From: Kushneria phyllosphaerae
GTDB taxonomy: Bacteria; Pseudomonadota; Gammaproteobacteria; Pseudomonadales; Halomonadaceae
Length of the DNA stretch: 64,000 bases
Reading direction: 5' to 3'
Assembly (NCBI RefSeq): GCF_900312995.1
Contig: NZ_ONZI01000003.1
Location: 558,001-622,000, forward strand
Of the stretch, positions 55,091 through 64,000 are shown one piece after another (position 1 is the first letter of the stretch; each line of letters starts with the position of its first letter). The notes under the pieces were generated by a model that was given only the letters and a program-made list of their open reading frames with translations, was not told where the DNA came from and ran no database searches. Position numbers and translations under genes: made by a program.

Positions 55091-57367
55091 ATGTTGAGCA
55101 AAGAACTTGAATTGACCCTGAACACCGCATTTACCGTGGCGCGTTCAAAGCGCCATGAGTTCATGACTGTGGAGCATCTTCTGCTGGCATTGCTGGATAA
55201 TGCCTCGGCGGCGGACGTGTTGCGCGCCTGCGGGGCAAATCTCGACAAGCTTCGTACCGATCTGCAGGACTTCATCAATACGACTACCCCGCTGATTCCC
55301 GAGGATCAGGATGATCGCGAAACCCAGCCAACGCTGGGCTTTCAGCGTGTGTTGCAACGCGCGGTCTTCCATGTTCAGTCTTCCGGCAAGTCGGAAGTGA
55401 CCGGCGCTAATGTGCTGGTGGCCATCTTCTCCGAGCAGGAAAGCCAGGCGGTCTATTTTCTCAAGCAGCAGAACGTAGCGCGTGTTGATGCGGTCAACTA
55501 CATCGCCCACGGCATTGCGAAGGTGGCCGGGCATAATCAGCAGCAGGGCCAGCATAATAGCGGCGCTGAGTCCGAAGATGGCGAAGAGGCCTCCGGTGAT
55601 TCAAGCTCGCATCCGCTGACCGGCTATGCCACCAACCTGAACGAGCAGGCGCGTATCGGTCGCATCGACCCGCTGGTCGGTCGTGACCATGAGCTTGAAC
55701 GTGTGGTTCAGATTCTGGCACGTCGTCGCAAGAACAACCCCTTGCTGGTGGGCGAGGCCGGTGTCGGCAAGACCGCTATCGCAGAAGGGCTTGCCAAGCG
55801 CATCGTGGAAGAAGACGTCCCGGACGTTATCAAGGATGCCGTGGTGTATTCACTTGATATGGGCGCTCTGCTGGCAGGGACCAAATATCGGGGCGATTTC
55901 GAAAAGCGCCTGAAGGGTCTTCTCTCCGAGCTCAAGAAAGAGCCCAACTCGATTCTGTTCATCGACGAGATCCATACCATCATCGGTGCCGGTGCGGCAT
56001 CCGGTGGCGTCATGGATGCCTCCAACCTGCTCAAGCCCATGCTGTCTTCGGGTGAGCTGCGCTGTATCGGGTCGACGACTTTCCAGGAATTCCGCGGCAT
56101 TTTTGAGAAGGACCGTGCGCTGGCACGCCGCTTCCAGAAAGTGGATGTACTGGAACCGACCGTCGAGGATGCCATTCGTATTCTGAAAGGGCTGCGTGGT
56201 CGCTTTGAGGAGCATCACCAGCTCAAGTATACCGATGCCGCCATGGAAGCTGCCGTGCGCCTGGCCTCACGCTACATCAATGACCGTTATCTGCCCGACA
56301 AGGCAATCGATGTCATTGATGAGGCCGGTGCGCATCAGCGTCTGTTGCCGGTCGAGGCTCGTCTTTCGCAGATTGATGTCGAGCAGATCGAGTCGATCGT
56401 GGCTTCCATCGCCCGCATTCCGCCCAAGAGTGTCTCCAGTTCGGATCGCAAGCTGCTGGCCGATCTGGATCGCAATCTCAAGATGCTGGTCTTCGGGCAG
56501 GACGAGGCCATCGACAGCCTGTCCTCGGCCATCAAGCTGTCGCGTGCAGGACTTGGCTCACCCGACAAGCCGGTGGGCAACTTCTTGTTTGCCGGCCCGA
56601 CCGGGGTGGGCAAAACCGAGGTGGCCCGACAGCTGGCCCAGATCATGGGTATCGAGCTGGTCCGCTTTGACATGTCCGAATACATGGAGCGTCACACTGT
56701 ATCGCGACTGATCGGTGCACCTCCGGGCTATGTCGGCTATGACCAGGGCGGTCTTCTGACCGAAGCAGTCACCAAGAACCCACACTGTGTGCTGCTGCTC
56801 GATGAGATTGAAAAGGCGCATCCGGATGTCTTCAACCTGCTGCTGCAGGTGATGGATCACGGCAAGCTGACCGATAACAACGGTCGCGAAGCGGATTTTC
56901 GTAACGTGATTCTGGTCATGACGTCCAATGCCGGGGCAGAACTGGCCTCGCGTCGCTCCATCGGCTTCCAGACTCAGGACCATACCACTGACGCCATGGA
57001 AACCATCCGTCGTACGTTTACGCCAGAGTTTCGTAATCGACTGGACAGCATCATTCAGTTCCGTCATCTGGATCTGGAGATCGTGCGCAGTGTCGTCGAC
57101 AAGTTCCTGGTGGAACTGCAGGCGCAGCTGGACGAAAAACGTGTGCAGCTTGACGTTGACGAGGATGCTCGTGGCTGGCTCGCAGAGCATGGCTATGATC
57201 CGCAGATGGGCGCACGTCCCATGGCACGTCTGATTCAGGAGAAACTCAAGAAGCCTCTGGCCGAGATGATTCTGTTTGGCGATCTGGCCGACCATGGTGG
57301 CACGGTGCATGTCACGCTGGAGGATGGAGAGATCCAGCTGTCAGTGGCTGCCGAACAGGTCGCCTGA
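55091..57367 (+). CDS. clpA: ATP-dependent Clp protease ATP-binding subunit ClpA
   Basis: ClpA is the AAA+ unfoldase that feeds ClpP. The 758-residue protein has the N-domain that binds ClpS, a first AAA+ module (Walker A GEAGVGKTA) and a second (GPTGVGKTE). The ClpP-docking loop is IGF at 624-626. ClpS is encoded just upstream. ClpP lies outside the window. A GGGGA Shine-Dalgarno precedes the ATG, and a strong terminator follows. Confidence 0.98.
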   Translation: MLSKELELTLNTAFTVARSKRHEFMTVEHLLLALLDNASAADVLRACGANLDKLRTDLQDFINTTTPLIPEDQDDRETQPTLGFQRVLQRAVFHVQSSGKSEVTGANVLVAIFSEQESQAVYFLKQQNVARVDAVNYIAHGIAKVAGHNQQQGQHNSGAESEDGEEASGDSSSHPLTGYATNLNEQARIGRIDPLVGRDHELERVVQILARRRKNNPLLVGEAGVGKTAIAEGLAKRIVEEDVPDVIKDAVVYSLDMGALLAGTKYRGDFEKRLKGLLSELKKEPNSILFIDEIHTIIGAGAASGGVMDASNLLKPMLSSGELRCIGSTTFQEFRGIFEKDRALARRFQKVDVLEPTVEDAIRILKGLRGRFEEHHQLKYTDAAMEAAVRLASRYINDRYLPDKAIDVIDEAGAHQRLLPVEARLSQIDVEQIESIVASIARIPPKSVSSSDRKLLADLDRNLKMLVFGQDEAIDSLSSAIKLSRAGLGSPDKPVGNFLFAGPTGVGKTEVARQLAQIMGIELVRFDMSEYMERHTVSRLIGAPPGYVGYDQGGLLTEAVTKNPHCVLLLDEIEKAHPDVFNLLLQVMDHGKLTDNNGREADFRNVILVMTSNAGAELASRRSIGFQTQDHTTDAMETIRRTFTPEFRNRLDSIIQFRHLDLEIVRSVVDKFLVELQAQLDEKRVQLDVDEDARGWLAEHGYDPQMGARPMARLIQEKLKKPLAEMILFGDLADHGGTVHVTLEDGEIQLSVAAEQVA

Positions 57368-57393
57368 TCGGCACGCCATGCCAGTCGTTACTG

Positions 57394-57423
57394 ACGCCCT
57401 GTCTTCGGACGGGGCGTTTTTTT
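57394..57423 (+). terminator. Rho-independent terminator after clpA
   Basis: A 10-bp stem (57394-57403 with 57408-57417, one G-U pair) closes with a TTCG tetraloop and is followed by six further T to 57423. The remaining sequence up to the end of infA at 57558 shows nothing further. Confidence 0.9.
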
Positions 57424-57557
57424 ACGCGCGAAACGGATGGCGGGTCAGACGCTATCCACTGGATAACAAACTGTCAGTCGGCCTGAAACAGTCAGGGCGT
57501 CATGAGGTGCTAAGACACATCAGGAGGGGGCGTGCAAAATAAGGACGCATGGCGTCC

Positions 57558-57776
57558 TTAGCGGGAGCGATAAACGATGCGGCCCTTGGACAGGTCGTAA
57601 GGCGTCAGCTCTACCTTGACCTTGTCGCCGGTCAGGATGCGGATGTAGTTCTTGCGCATTTTGCCGGAAATATGCGCGGTCACGACGTGGCCGTTTTCAA
57701 GCTCGACGCGAAACATGGTATTGGGAAGCGTATCGACAATCACGCCTTCCATTTCAATATGATCTTCTCTTGCCAT
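57558..57776 (-). CDS. infA: Translation initiation factor IF-1
   Basis: IF-1 occupies the ribosomal A site during initiation. The 72-residue protein is a single OB fold, with the typical [19 protein letters not shown] start and the [19 protein letters not shown] and [11 protein letters not shown] segments. The ATG at 57776 is chosen by family length; the open frame extends upstream without similarity. It follows bpt and aat on the same strand, as in many gammaproteobacteria. Confidence 0.98.
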   Translation of the reverse strand: MAREDHIEMEGVIVDTLPNTMFRVELENGHVVTAHISGKMRKNYIRILTGDKVKVELTPYDLSKGRIVYRSR

Positions 57777-57929
57777 ATGATGTAGTCCCCGATAATCGTA
57801 ATATGAGCACGCCATCAGGGCAGTCTTGCTGACCCAATGATCAGACAAGGTGAATGATGGCGGACTGAACGTGCGATATTTTGCCTGATACCTGCCTGAA
57901 GCGCAAAGCCGCTCGACGTTCCCGACACG

Positions 57930-58667
57930 TTAATGCTGCATCTGGGTCACCGGAATGCCTCGGCGCCAGCGATGTCCCTGCAGATACTCCAGCGGTTTGA
58001 AGCGCTGCTTGTAATCCATTTTCTGACTCTTGTGGATCCAGTAGCCGAGATAAACGTGATTGAGCCCCAGTGCCTGTGCTCGACGGATCTGCCAGATCAC
58101 GGCCCAGCTTCCCAGTGATCTCGATCGAAAGGCATCATCGGGTTCAAAAAAGGTATAGATGGCGGAGAGCCCGTGGGTCAGAAAATCCACTGCGGCCACG
58201 GCCAGAAGACGCCCCTCGAGACGAAACTCGACCAGTCGTGAAAAATCATGCGCGGTGCTTAAAAAGGCACGGTACTGCTCGATGGCGGGAGGATACATCT
58301 CGCCATCGCTGTGTCGTGTCCGGATATAGCGCTCATAAAGCGCATAGTGCTCTTCATCAAACACGGCTGGCCGTTCGATGACAATCAGGTCCTGATTGTT
58401 GCGCTCGGTGCGCTTGAGAGAACGGTCAGGGGCAAAATCACTGACCGGCACGCGTACGGAGACACAGGCATTGCACTCTTGGCAGTGCGGCCGATAGAGA
58501 TGTGTACCACTGCGTCTGAAGCCCATCAGGGTCAGAGCGCTGTACATTTCATGGTCCACGGGTGTATGCGGGTCCATGAACAGGGTAGTGGCCTCATGAG
58601 CCCCCAGATAACTGCAGTCATGTGGCTTTGTCAGGAAAAACCGTAAATCCTGAAGAGGTGAATGCAT
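57930..58667 (-). CDS. bpt: Aspartate/glutamate leucyltransferase
   Basis: Bpt adds leucine to proteins with N-terminal Asp or Glu, marking them for ClpS-ClpAP. The 245-residue protein resembles eukaryotic arginyltransferase, which is why it is often called Ate. The N-terminal CSYL and CQECNACVSVRVPV cysteines and the C-terminal LGYWIHKSQKMDYKQRFKP region are typical. The ATG at 58667 is preferred over 58694 because it gives the family-like MHSPLQDLRFFLT start. A 153-base gap separates it from infA. Confidence 0.94.
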   Translation of the reverse strand: MHSPLQDLRFFLTKPHDCSYLGAHEATTLFMDPHTPVDHEMYSALTLMGFRRSGTHLYRPHCQECNACVSVRVPVSDFAPDRSLKRTERNNQDLIVIERPAVFDEEHYALYERYIRTRHSDGEMYPPAIEQYRAFLSTAHDFSRLVEFRLEGRLLAVAAVDFLTHGLSAIYTFFEPDDAFRSRSLGSWAVIWQIRRAQALGLNHVYLGYWIHKSQKMDYKQRFKPLEYLQGHRWRRGIPVTQMQH

Positions 58668-58740
58668 GCTTGAATTGTTCAACGGGCGCAACATCCAAAA
58701 GGGTGGTTCGGGGCTTGCGACATGAATGATCTGATAAGGA

Positions 58741-59430
58741 TTATCGGCGCGGTATCGAGGCTTCTTGAAAGTCAGCCGGTATATGGCGCCCGAGCAGGGT
58801 TTTGAACTGATCGCGCGAGATATCCCGGGCGCCCAGGCTTGCCAGATGTGACGTGTGCATCTGACAGTCTATCAACGCCAGATCGTGATGCTCGGACAGC
58901 CACTCGACCAGTCGAACCAGCGCAATCTTGGAGCTGTCAGGGCGAATGGAGAACATGGATTCACCAAAAAATACGCGTCCCAGCAGGATGCCGTAAAGCC
59001 CCCCCACCAGCATGTCACCTTCCCATACTTCAACGCTATGCCCATGCCCCAGCTCATGCATGGCCACGTAAGCCTCAATGATGTCGGATGAAATCCACGT
59101 CCCTTCCTGTGCCTGTCGCTGCACGGCGCACTGCGTCATCACAGCCTCGAAGGCCTGATCAAACGTTACCGTCATGCCCGAGTTGCGAAGCCTTTTGGCC
59201 AGACTGCGACGCACGCGAAGCGCCTCGGGAAACAGCACCATTCTGGGGTCGGGTGACCACCAGAGGATGGGGTCATCCTCATTGAACCATGGAAAAACCC
59301 CGCGACTATAAGCCGCCAGAAGCCATTCCGGTGTGAGATCTCCTCCGGCGGCCAGCAGGCCGTTGGGCGTTTCCAGCGCGCACTCCAGAGGCGGGAAGCC
59401 AACAGGCCATGGGGCGAGCCAGTCAATCAT
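58741..59430 (-). CDS. aat: Leucyl/phenylalanyl-tRNA-protein transferase
   Basis: Aat attaches Leu or Phe from tRNA to proteins starting with Arg or Lys, making an N-degron for ClpS. The 229-residue protein matches E. coli Aat (234), with FPPLECALETPNGLLAAGGD, YSRGVFPWFNEDDPILWWSP, PRMVLFP and GGLYGILLGRVFFGESMF. It stands upstream of bpt on the same strand, so aat-bpt-infA is a likely unit. Confidence 0.97.
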   Translation of the reverse strand: MIDWLAPWPVGFPPLECALETPNGLLAAGGDLTPEWLLAAYSRGVFPWFNEDDPILWWSPDPRMVLFPEALRVRRSLAKRLRNSGMTVTFDQAFEAVMTQCAVQRQAQEGTWISSDIIEAYVAMHELGHGHSVEVWEGDMLVGGLYGILLGRVFFGESMFSIRPDSSKIALVRLVEWLSEHHDLALIDCQMHTSHLASLGARDISRDQFKTLLGRHIPADFQEASIPRR

Positions 59431-59592
59431 GATGGGTTCCCGACCTCGGACAGCATGACACTTCGTTTTTGAAGGCCCGATAGAGCATTAAAGACCTCTT
59501 AAGTTTTGTCTGTGGTGGCCGACATTGAGTATCGGAAAGGTTTGCCAGGTCCTGGCCGCCGAAAAGACATGACACATTACTGGATATCTCCC

Positions 59593-61536
59593 ATGGGAAA
59601 CTTTTTTCGGCGCATGAGTATCGGGTCGCGCCTGGCGCTGATCATCGGTCTGGTGGCCATTGCAGCGTTTGTCGCCCTGAGCTGGGGGCTGTCGTCCTCG
59701 AGTGCCCGGGCGCTTCGCGAGCAGGCAACGAACAGCATGCAACAGCAGACGCAGCAGTTCACCGATTCGGTCACGCTTTTTGATCAAAGTCTACAGCAGC
59801 AGAGTGCGCGTTTTTTAAAGCTGTTTCAGACTGACGAGCTGGCGCCGCCGTTTGTGCTGAATATCGACCGTACCATGGAGATCAATGCTCGTCAGACACC
59901 GCTTTTAATGGACCAGCGCGGTGTGCTCAACATGGATACTCAGCGGGTGGATGACTTTACCCGCCGCACTGGAACGCCGGTCACCATTTTTGCCCGTACT
60001 GGCGATGACTTTGTGCGCGTGAATACATCACTGAAAAATGACCAGGGCGCACGAGCCGTGGGCACTCTGCTGGATCGCAGTGGGGCAAGCTATCGCGCTC
60101 TGATGGAAGATCGCGTCTACTCGGGGCTGGCCACACTTTTCGGCACGCCCTATATCACCCGCTACGAGCCCATCCATGACGCCCAGGGGCGCGTGATCGG
60201 TGCAAGCTTTATCGGGGTCGATATTACGGCAGATCTGAAAAATTTCGAGTCACGCGTTCGCTCACTCACCATCGGTGAAAACGGCTATTTCATGATCGTG
60301 GATGCCGACAACGGCAACGTGCTGGCCGGGGGAGAGAATGAGGGAGCATCGCTGCGCGACGTCTCGGATGTCGAAGGTACGCCTGCCTTTGCGCCGATCT
60401 TTCAGGGCCAGAAAGGGCTTTTTGAATATCAGCTGGCCAATACCGAGCATGCCCGTCGTACCACCTATTTCATGCAGTATCCCGACTGGCACTGGGTCGT
60501 GACCGCCACGGCCATTAATGCCGACATCGATGACCGGATTGCTGCGGCACGTAACCGGTTTTTGCTGATTGCACTCGGTTTGGCTCTGGCCGCGGCGCTG
60601 GGCGTTTATTTCATGATGCGTCGCAGCCTGAGCAGCCCTCTGGCTCGCGTGCAGGGAATGGCCGGGCATCTGGCCAATGGTGATCTCAGGCAGCGCCTGG
60701 ACAGCCAGCGCAAGGATGAAATCGGCTCACTGGTAGGGGCCATGAATGGCATTGGTGATGGCCTGCGAGATATTGTCAGTCGCGTGCGCCAGTCCGTGGA
60801 AAGCATCGGTCACGCCTCAAGTGAAATTGCCAGTGGCAACATGGACCTGTCTCGTCGTACCGAAAGCCAGGCCGCAAGCCTTGAGCAAACCGCGGCCAGT
60901 ATTGAAGAGCTCACCGCCACCGTGCGTCAAAATACCGAGCGTGCTCGTCAGGGCGACACCATGGCAGGAGAAGTGGTGGCCTCTGCACGAGAAGGGCAGC
61001 AGCGTCTGGGGCGGGCCATGACCACGCTGAAAGACCTTGATGCCACCGCCTCGAAGATGTCCGATATCATCGCCACCATCGACGGCATCGCCTTTCAGAC
61101 CAACCTGCTGGCGCTCAACGCCTCGGTCGAGGCTGCGCGTGCCGGTGCACATGGCCGTGGGTTCACCGTAGTGGCCGACGAGGTGCGCCGACTGGCGATT
61201 CGATGCAGCGAAGCCTCTGCCGATATTGGTCACCTGATTCGACATACCATCGAGGAAGTCACTACCGGCAATGCCCACATGCAGCAAAGTGGTGCGCAGA
61301 TCGAGGAAATCACTACGCGAATGGAAAGCCTGAGCGTCATCGTGACCGAGATCAGTCGCGCCAGCGAAGAGCAGCTCGAAGGTATCGAGCAGGTCAGTAG
61401 CGCACTGGCATCGCTGGATGAGACAACGCAGCATAATGCGGCGCTGGTCGAACAGTCGGCCGCGGCTTCAGGGCATCTGGACGAGCAGGCACGCAAGCTC
61501 AGCGAGGTTGTGCAGGTCTTTCATATGCCGGCCTGA
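59593..61536 (+). CDS. Methyl-accepting chemotaxis protein
   Basis: A transmembrane chemoreceptor of about 647 residues. TM1 is about 14-33, followed by a large periplasmic sensing region (about 35-320) with Cache-like features ([35 protein letters not shown]). TM2 is about 322-342, followed by HAMP, then a cytoplasmic coiled coil whose hairpin tip is [20 protein letters not shown]. The C-terminus lacks the NWETF-type CheR tether. Its ligand is unknown. The start is uncertain: ATG 59593 or 59569, neither with a good Shine-Dalgarno. No other che gene is nearby. Confidence 0.9.
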   Translation: MGNFFRRMSIGSRLALIIGLVAIAAFVALSWGLSSSSARALREQATNSMQQQTQQFTDSVTLFDQSLQQQSARFLKLFQTDELAPPFVLNIDRTMEINARQTPLLMDQRGVLNMDTQRVDDFTRRTGTPVTIFARTGDDFVRVNTSLKNDQGARAVGTLLDRSGASYRALMEDRVYSGLATLFGTPYITRYEPIHDAQGRVIGASFIGVDITADLKNFESRVRSLTIGENGYFMIVDADNGNVLAGGENEGASLRDVSDVEGTPAFAPIFQGQKGLFEYQLANTEHARRTTYFMQYPDWHWVVTATAINADIDDRIAAARNRFLLIALGLALAAALGVYFMMRRSLSSPLARVQGMAGHLANGDLRQRLDSQRKDEIGSLVGAMNGIGDGLRDIVSRVRQSVESIGHASSEIASGNMDLSRRTESQAASLEQTAASIEELTATVRQNTERARQGDTMAGEVVASAREGQQRLGRAMTTLKDLDATASKMSDIIATIDGIAFQTNLLALNASVEAARAGAHGRGFTVVADEVRRLAIRCSEASADIGHLIRHTIEEVTTGNAHMQQSGAQIEEITTRMESLSVIVTEISRASEEQLEGIEQVSSALASLDETTQHNAALVEQSAAASGHLDEQARKLSEVVQVFHMPA

Positions 61537-61720
61537 TATTTCCACAATTTCCCGGCTGCAATTGCCGGGTCTGTGCCGTACCATCATCTCCAGGTATGAT
61601 ACCTGCCTCTGGCAGGGTGTGACCCGATGTCATTACCCTGCCAATATGCCTTTATCAGGCCTTCGAATGCTTCATCAGAGTACAGCCATAACACTCGCAT
61701 GAGTGCAGGGGGGATGGCCG

Positions 61721-64000
61721 TTGAGCGCCAGCAAGACCAGACAATCGCAGTCGCAGTCACAGGCCCGTCGCAGTAAAAGCGGCGCCAGCCCGCGTACAAC
61801 GCGTAAAAGCGCTACCATGCAGCGCTCTCGACAGCGTGTGACCAAAGCCCGGGATAACGCCCGCCATTTCAGTGCCAGGCTTCAGGGTGCCGCCAAGGAA
61901 GGGGTCGCCATCGTCATGCTGGCGCTTTGTGCCTTCCTGCTGTTGGCCCTTTTCAGCTATATGCCGGCAGATCCCAGCTGGTCGCACAGCGGCCCGGATC
62001 AGGAGGTCACCAACTGGATGGGACCTGTTGGGGCGTGGCTTTCCGATGTTCTCTATTCCCTGTTCGGCGCCAGCGCGCTATGGGCCCCCGGTATGCTGGG
62101 GCTGGGTGCCTGGCGATTGATGCGTGCCAAAGAGGCCCATGTGGTCTGGGACCCCATGGCACTGGCCGTGCGCGGCGGCGGTCTGCTGCTGGTCATGGTG
62201 GCCACCTGTAATGTCGGGGCGCTGCATTTTCACGATGCCAGCAATGATCTGCCCTATGGTTCGGGCGGCATCGTGGGAGAGGGTGTTTCAGCGGCCCTTG
62301 CCTCGCTGGTGGGCAAGCACGGTACTACGCTGCTGTCGCTGGCGGCCTTTCTCTGCGGTATGCCACTGCTCACCGGCATGTCCTGGTTTTCCATCATTGA
62401 CGAGGTGGGCAACGGTATCTGGCGCGGTGTGCGCTGGTGTGCCCGTCGTGTGGGCATGGCAGGCGCAAGCATTGGCAGCGCCGGCTCAAGGCTTCAGGAG
62501 CGTCGCCGTGAAATGGCCCAGGAGCGCCGCGAGGCCTATCTTGCCGCTCAGTCGGAAGATGAGTTTGACTTTGGCCATGACGACGATGATGACGCCGATG
62601 GCGGCCTGCGTGCGGAGGCCGAGGACGCCCGTCCCCGTCGCGAGCGCAGCAGCCTGCTGGCGCGCCTCATTCCGGGACGCCGCCGGGAAGTTCATGACGA
62701 CGAAGCGTTTCTTGAGGACGAGGAGCCGGTAGACTCAACGCGCCATCGGCACGAAAGTGATGGCGTAGAGGCGCGTGAGCCCGTGTCCGGCATGCGTACA
62801 GGTGATGACGATATTCCCTGGGAGCAACCCTACGAGGCCCCGTCTCCGGCACATGATGCGCGTCATAACGATCATGCCCCCACTGAGCCGGTGCTTTCCA
62901 CGACCGAGACAGAGCGTACTCGTGGAATTCGCGATACCGATAGACCAACGGTCTCCGCGCGACAGGCGGCAGGTCTCGAGCGTCGTGAATCCCATGGCGG
63001 TGCAGAGGGGGGTGCAGCATCTGCAGCAGTGTCTGCCGAGACAGTGTCCAGGCAAACGCGCTCTGATGATGACGTGGCTTCTTCCCGAGCGCCTTCCGCG
63101 GATGAGTCTTCGCTGCACGCCCCAGCGGACAGTGGCCCCGCTTCCGGCACTCCGGAAGGGGATGAGGGCCTTGATACGCGTCTGGACGAGCGTCCGGCAC
63201 CGGTGCAGCCGCCTCAACAGCCGATGGAAACCTCCCGGACTAACGAGACTGCTGCAAGCGATGTGACCCGTCGTCGGATTCCTGAAGTCATTCCCGAGCC
63301 ACGACTGGCTGAAGATGACGAGGACAACTTCGATGCGTCGCCCGTGCCGGCATTTGAGCGTTCCGAGCCGACACAACATCAACGTCAGACGCCGCCAACC
63401 GATACCCCTTCTGAGCATCGGGTACCTGCATCGGCACCGACGGCCTTCGTTGAGCCCGACTCAAGTGATGTGACGCTGGAGGCGATGGCGCCCTCCCATG
63501 AGCGTGACATGCCTCTGGTCGATGACATGTCTTTGGTCGATAACGTGCCTTTGGTCAATGACGTGCAGGACGATGATCGACCAGTGCTGAGCTGGGAAGA
63601 CGATGAGCCCGAGTTCTCGACGCCGTTGAGCGCACGTGATGAAGCTGAGCCGCTGGTAAGCGCGCCGCCGGCTTCAGCGCTGACCTTCGAGGAAGAAGAT
63701 GATACTCGGGACACTGTCGTACCAAGGCCGCCCATGCCGGAACGTCCTGCACAAACGGCTTCACCACAACCCGCGCAAGAGACCCCGGTGCCGGCATCGC
63801 CGTCGCATCCAGACGAGGCGAAGGCCGTTACACCGCCGCCGGCGCATTCTGATCATGCCCCGGCCGCCACTGAAACACCCGCGCCGCGCCCTGAACCCGA
63901 GGTCGACCCGGGAGACAACAGCAGCCCCACCCTCTGGACCGTACAGCAGATGCAGACCCAGCGGCCTGCGCACGAGTCCGACGGTGAGCCGCTGGGTAAA
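61721..64000 (+). CDS. ftsK: DNA translocase FtsK, N-terminal part (runs off the window)
   Basis: FtsK anchors at the septum and pumps DNA during chromosome segregation. The first 760 codons are present and open to the end. Four membrane segments lie at about 50-220 (for example VAIVMLALCAFLLLALF and LLLVMVATCNVGAL). A very long, acidic, Pro/Ser/Arg-rich linker follows to the window end, including an 18-bp tandem repeat. The RecA-like motor and gamma domain lie outside. The start is a TTG at 61721 with AGGGGGG seven bases upstream; a GTG at 61703 is also in frame. Confidence 0.88.
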   Translation, partial: MSASKTRQSQSQSQARRSKSGASPRTTRKSATMQRSRQRVTKARDNARHFSARLQGAAKEGVAIVMLALCAFLLLALFSYMPADPSWSHSGPDQEVTNWMGPVGAWLSDVLYSLFGASALWAPGMLGLGAWRLMRAKEAHVVWDPMALAVRGGGLLLVMVATCNVGALHFHDASNDLPYGSGGIVGEGVSAALASLVGKHGTTLLSLAAFLCGMPLLTGMSWFSIIDEVGNGIWRGVRWCARRVGMAGASIGSAGSRLQERRREMAQERREAYLAAQSEDEFDFGHDDDDDADGGLRAEAEDARPRRERSSLLARLIPGRRREVHDDEAFLEDEEPVDSTRHRHESDGVEAREPVSGMRTGDDDIPWEQPYEAPSPAHDARHNDHAPTEPVLSTTETERTRGIRDTDRPTVSARQAAGLERRESHGGAEGGAASAAVSAETVSRQTRSDDDVASSRAPSADESSLHAPADSGPASGTPEGDEGLDTRLDERPAPVQPPQQPMETSRTNETAASDVTRRRIPEVIPEPRLAEDDEDNFDASPVPAFERSEPTQHQRQTPPTDTPSEHRVPASAPTAFVEPDSSDVTLEAMAPSHERDMPLVDDMSLVDNVPLVNDVQDDDRPVLSWEDDEPEFSTPLSARDEAEPLVSAPPASALTFEEEDDTRDTVVPRPPMPERPAQTASPQPAQETPVPASPSHPDEAKAVTPPPAHSDHAPAATETPAPRPEPEVDPGDNSSPTLWTVQQMQTQRPAHESDGEPLGK
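63506..63559. repeat. Three 18-bp tandem repeats inside the ftsK linker
   Basis: Units at 63506-63523, 63524-63541 and 63542-63559 share the pattern (G/A)AC(A/G)TG(C/T)CT(C/T)TGGTC(G/A)AT and encode hexapeptides of the type DMPLVD, DMSLVD and NVPLVN. The unit is a multiple of three, so the frame is kept. This is likely slippage or unequal exchange in an unconstrained linker. Confidence 0.88.

Noticed and set aside
62124..63418. Frames on both strands within the ftsK start region
   Set aside because: The true frame is the one open from 61721 to the window end, with four membrane segments and an FtsK-like linker; the others are shadows.

Overview
The window is a stretch of bacterial chromosome, moderately GC-rich by eye and almost entirely coding. 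Gene content and order point to a gammaproteobacterium, and the combination (epmB-efp-epmA; nnr-tsaE-amiB-mutL-miaA-hfq-hflX-hflK-hflC-hisZ-purA; a sufR-sufBCDS-sufT operon; rluE-nudJ-mnmA-hflD-purB; clpS-clpA; DUF3549 next to rimK) fits the Halomonadaceae (Halomonas/Kushneria/Chromohalobacter type). The family placement is inference from gene order and protein character; no database was searched. I saw no insertion sequence, prophage, CRISPR array, rRNA or tRNA gene.

Layout. 1-5.7 kb: end of parE, parC, serB and a PilZ plus HD-GYP protein. 5.7-9.6 kb: small accessory genes, namely a CHMI-like tautomerase, a DUF4385 protein, an MltB-type lipoprotein transglycosylase, and a protealysin-type M4 protease overlapping a gene for its probable inhibitor (emfourin family). 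9.7-12.5 kb: the EF-P modification module (epmB divergent from efp-epmA). 12.5-19.4 kb: yciI, psd, rhdA, an NCS2 purine permease, rsgA, orn, queG. 19.6-33 kb: a long plus-strand run from nnr to purA covering metabolite repair, tRNA modification, cell wall, mismatch repair, RNA chaperone and membrane quality control. 33-39 kb: SUF iron-sulfur assembly, with a promoter and palindromic operator in front of the regulator. 39-46.8 kb: envelope and accessory genes (SanA-like protein, a small helical protein, rimK with a retropepsin-like partner and DUF3549, yqcC and a gamma-glutamylcyclotransferase-like protein, an OmpW-like barrel, an LpxR-type lipid A deacylase, a glycine-zipper lipoprotein). 47-53 kb: a minus-strand housekeeping run (GNAT, roxA, purB, hflD, mnmA, nudJ, rluE). 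53-59.4 kb: icd, then clpS-clpA facing infA-bpt-aat, a complete N-degron recognition and tagging set. 59.6-64 kb: a chemoreceptor and the N-terminal part of ftsK, cut by the window end.

How the genes work together. Several modules act on translation or protein fate: EF-P and its beta-lysylation enzymes, MiaA/MnmA/QueG/TsaE tRNA modification, RsgA and HflX ribosome GTPases, RoxA and RimK ribosomal-protein modification, RluE, and the Aat/Bpt-ClpS-ClpA degradation route. Most of the window is ordinary core genome. The parts most worth a second look are the protealysin/emfourin pair, the PilZ-HD-GYP protein with altered metal-site residues, the isocitrate dehydrogenase with unusual cofactor-site residues, the sufR operator, the OmpW-like/LpxR region with its palindrome-containing promoter, the rimK neighbourhood, and a short tandem repeat at the start of queG.
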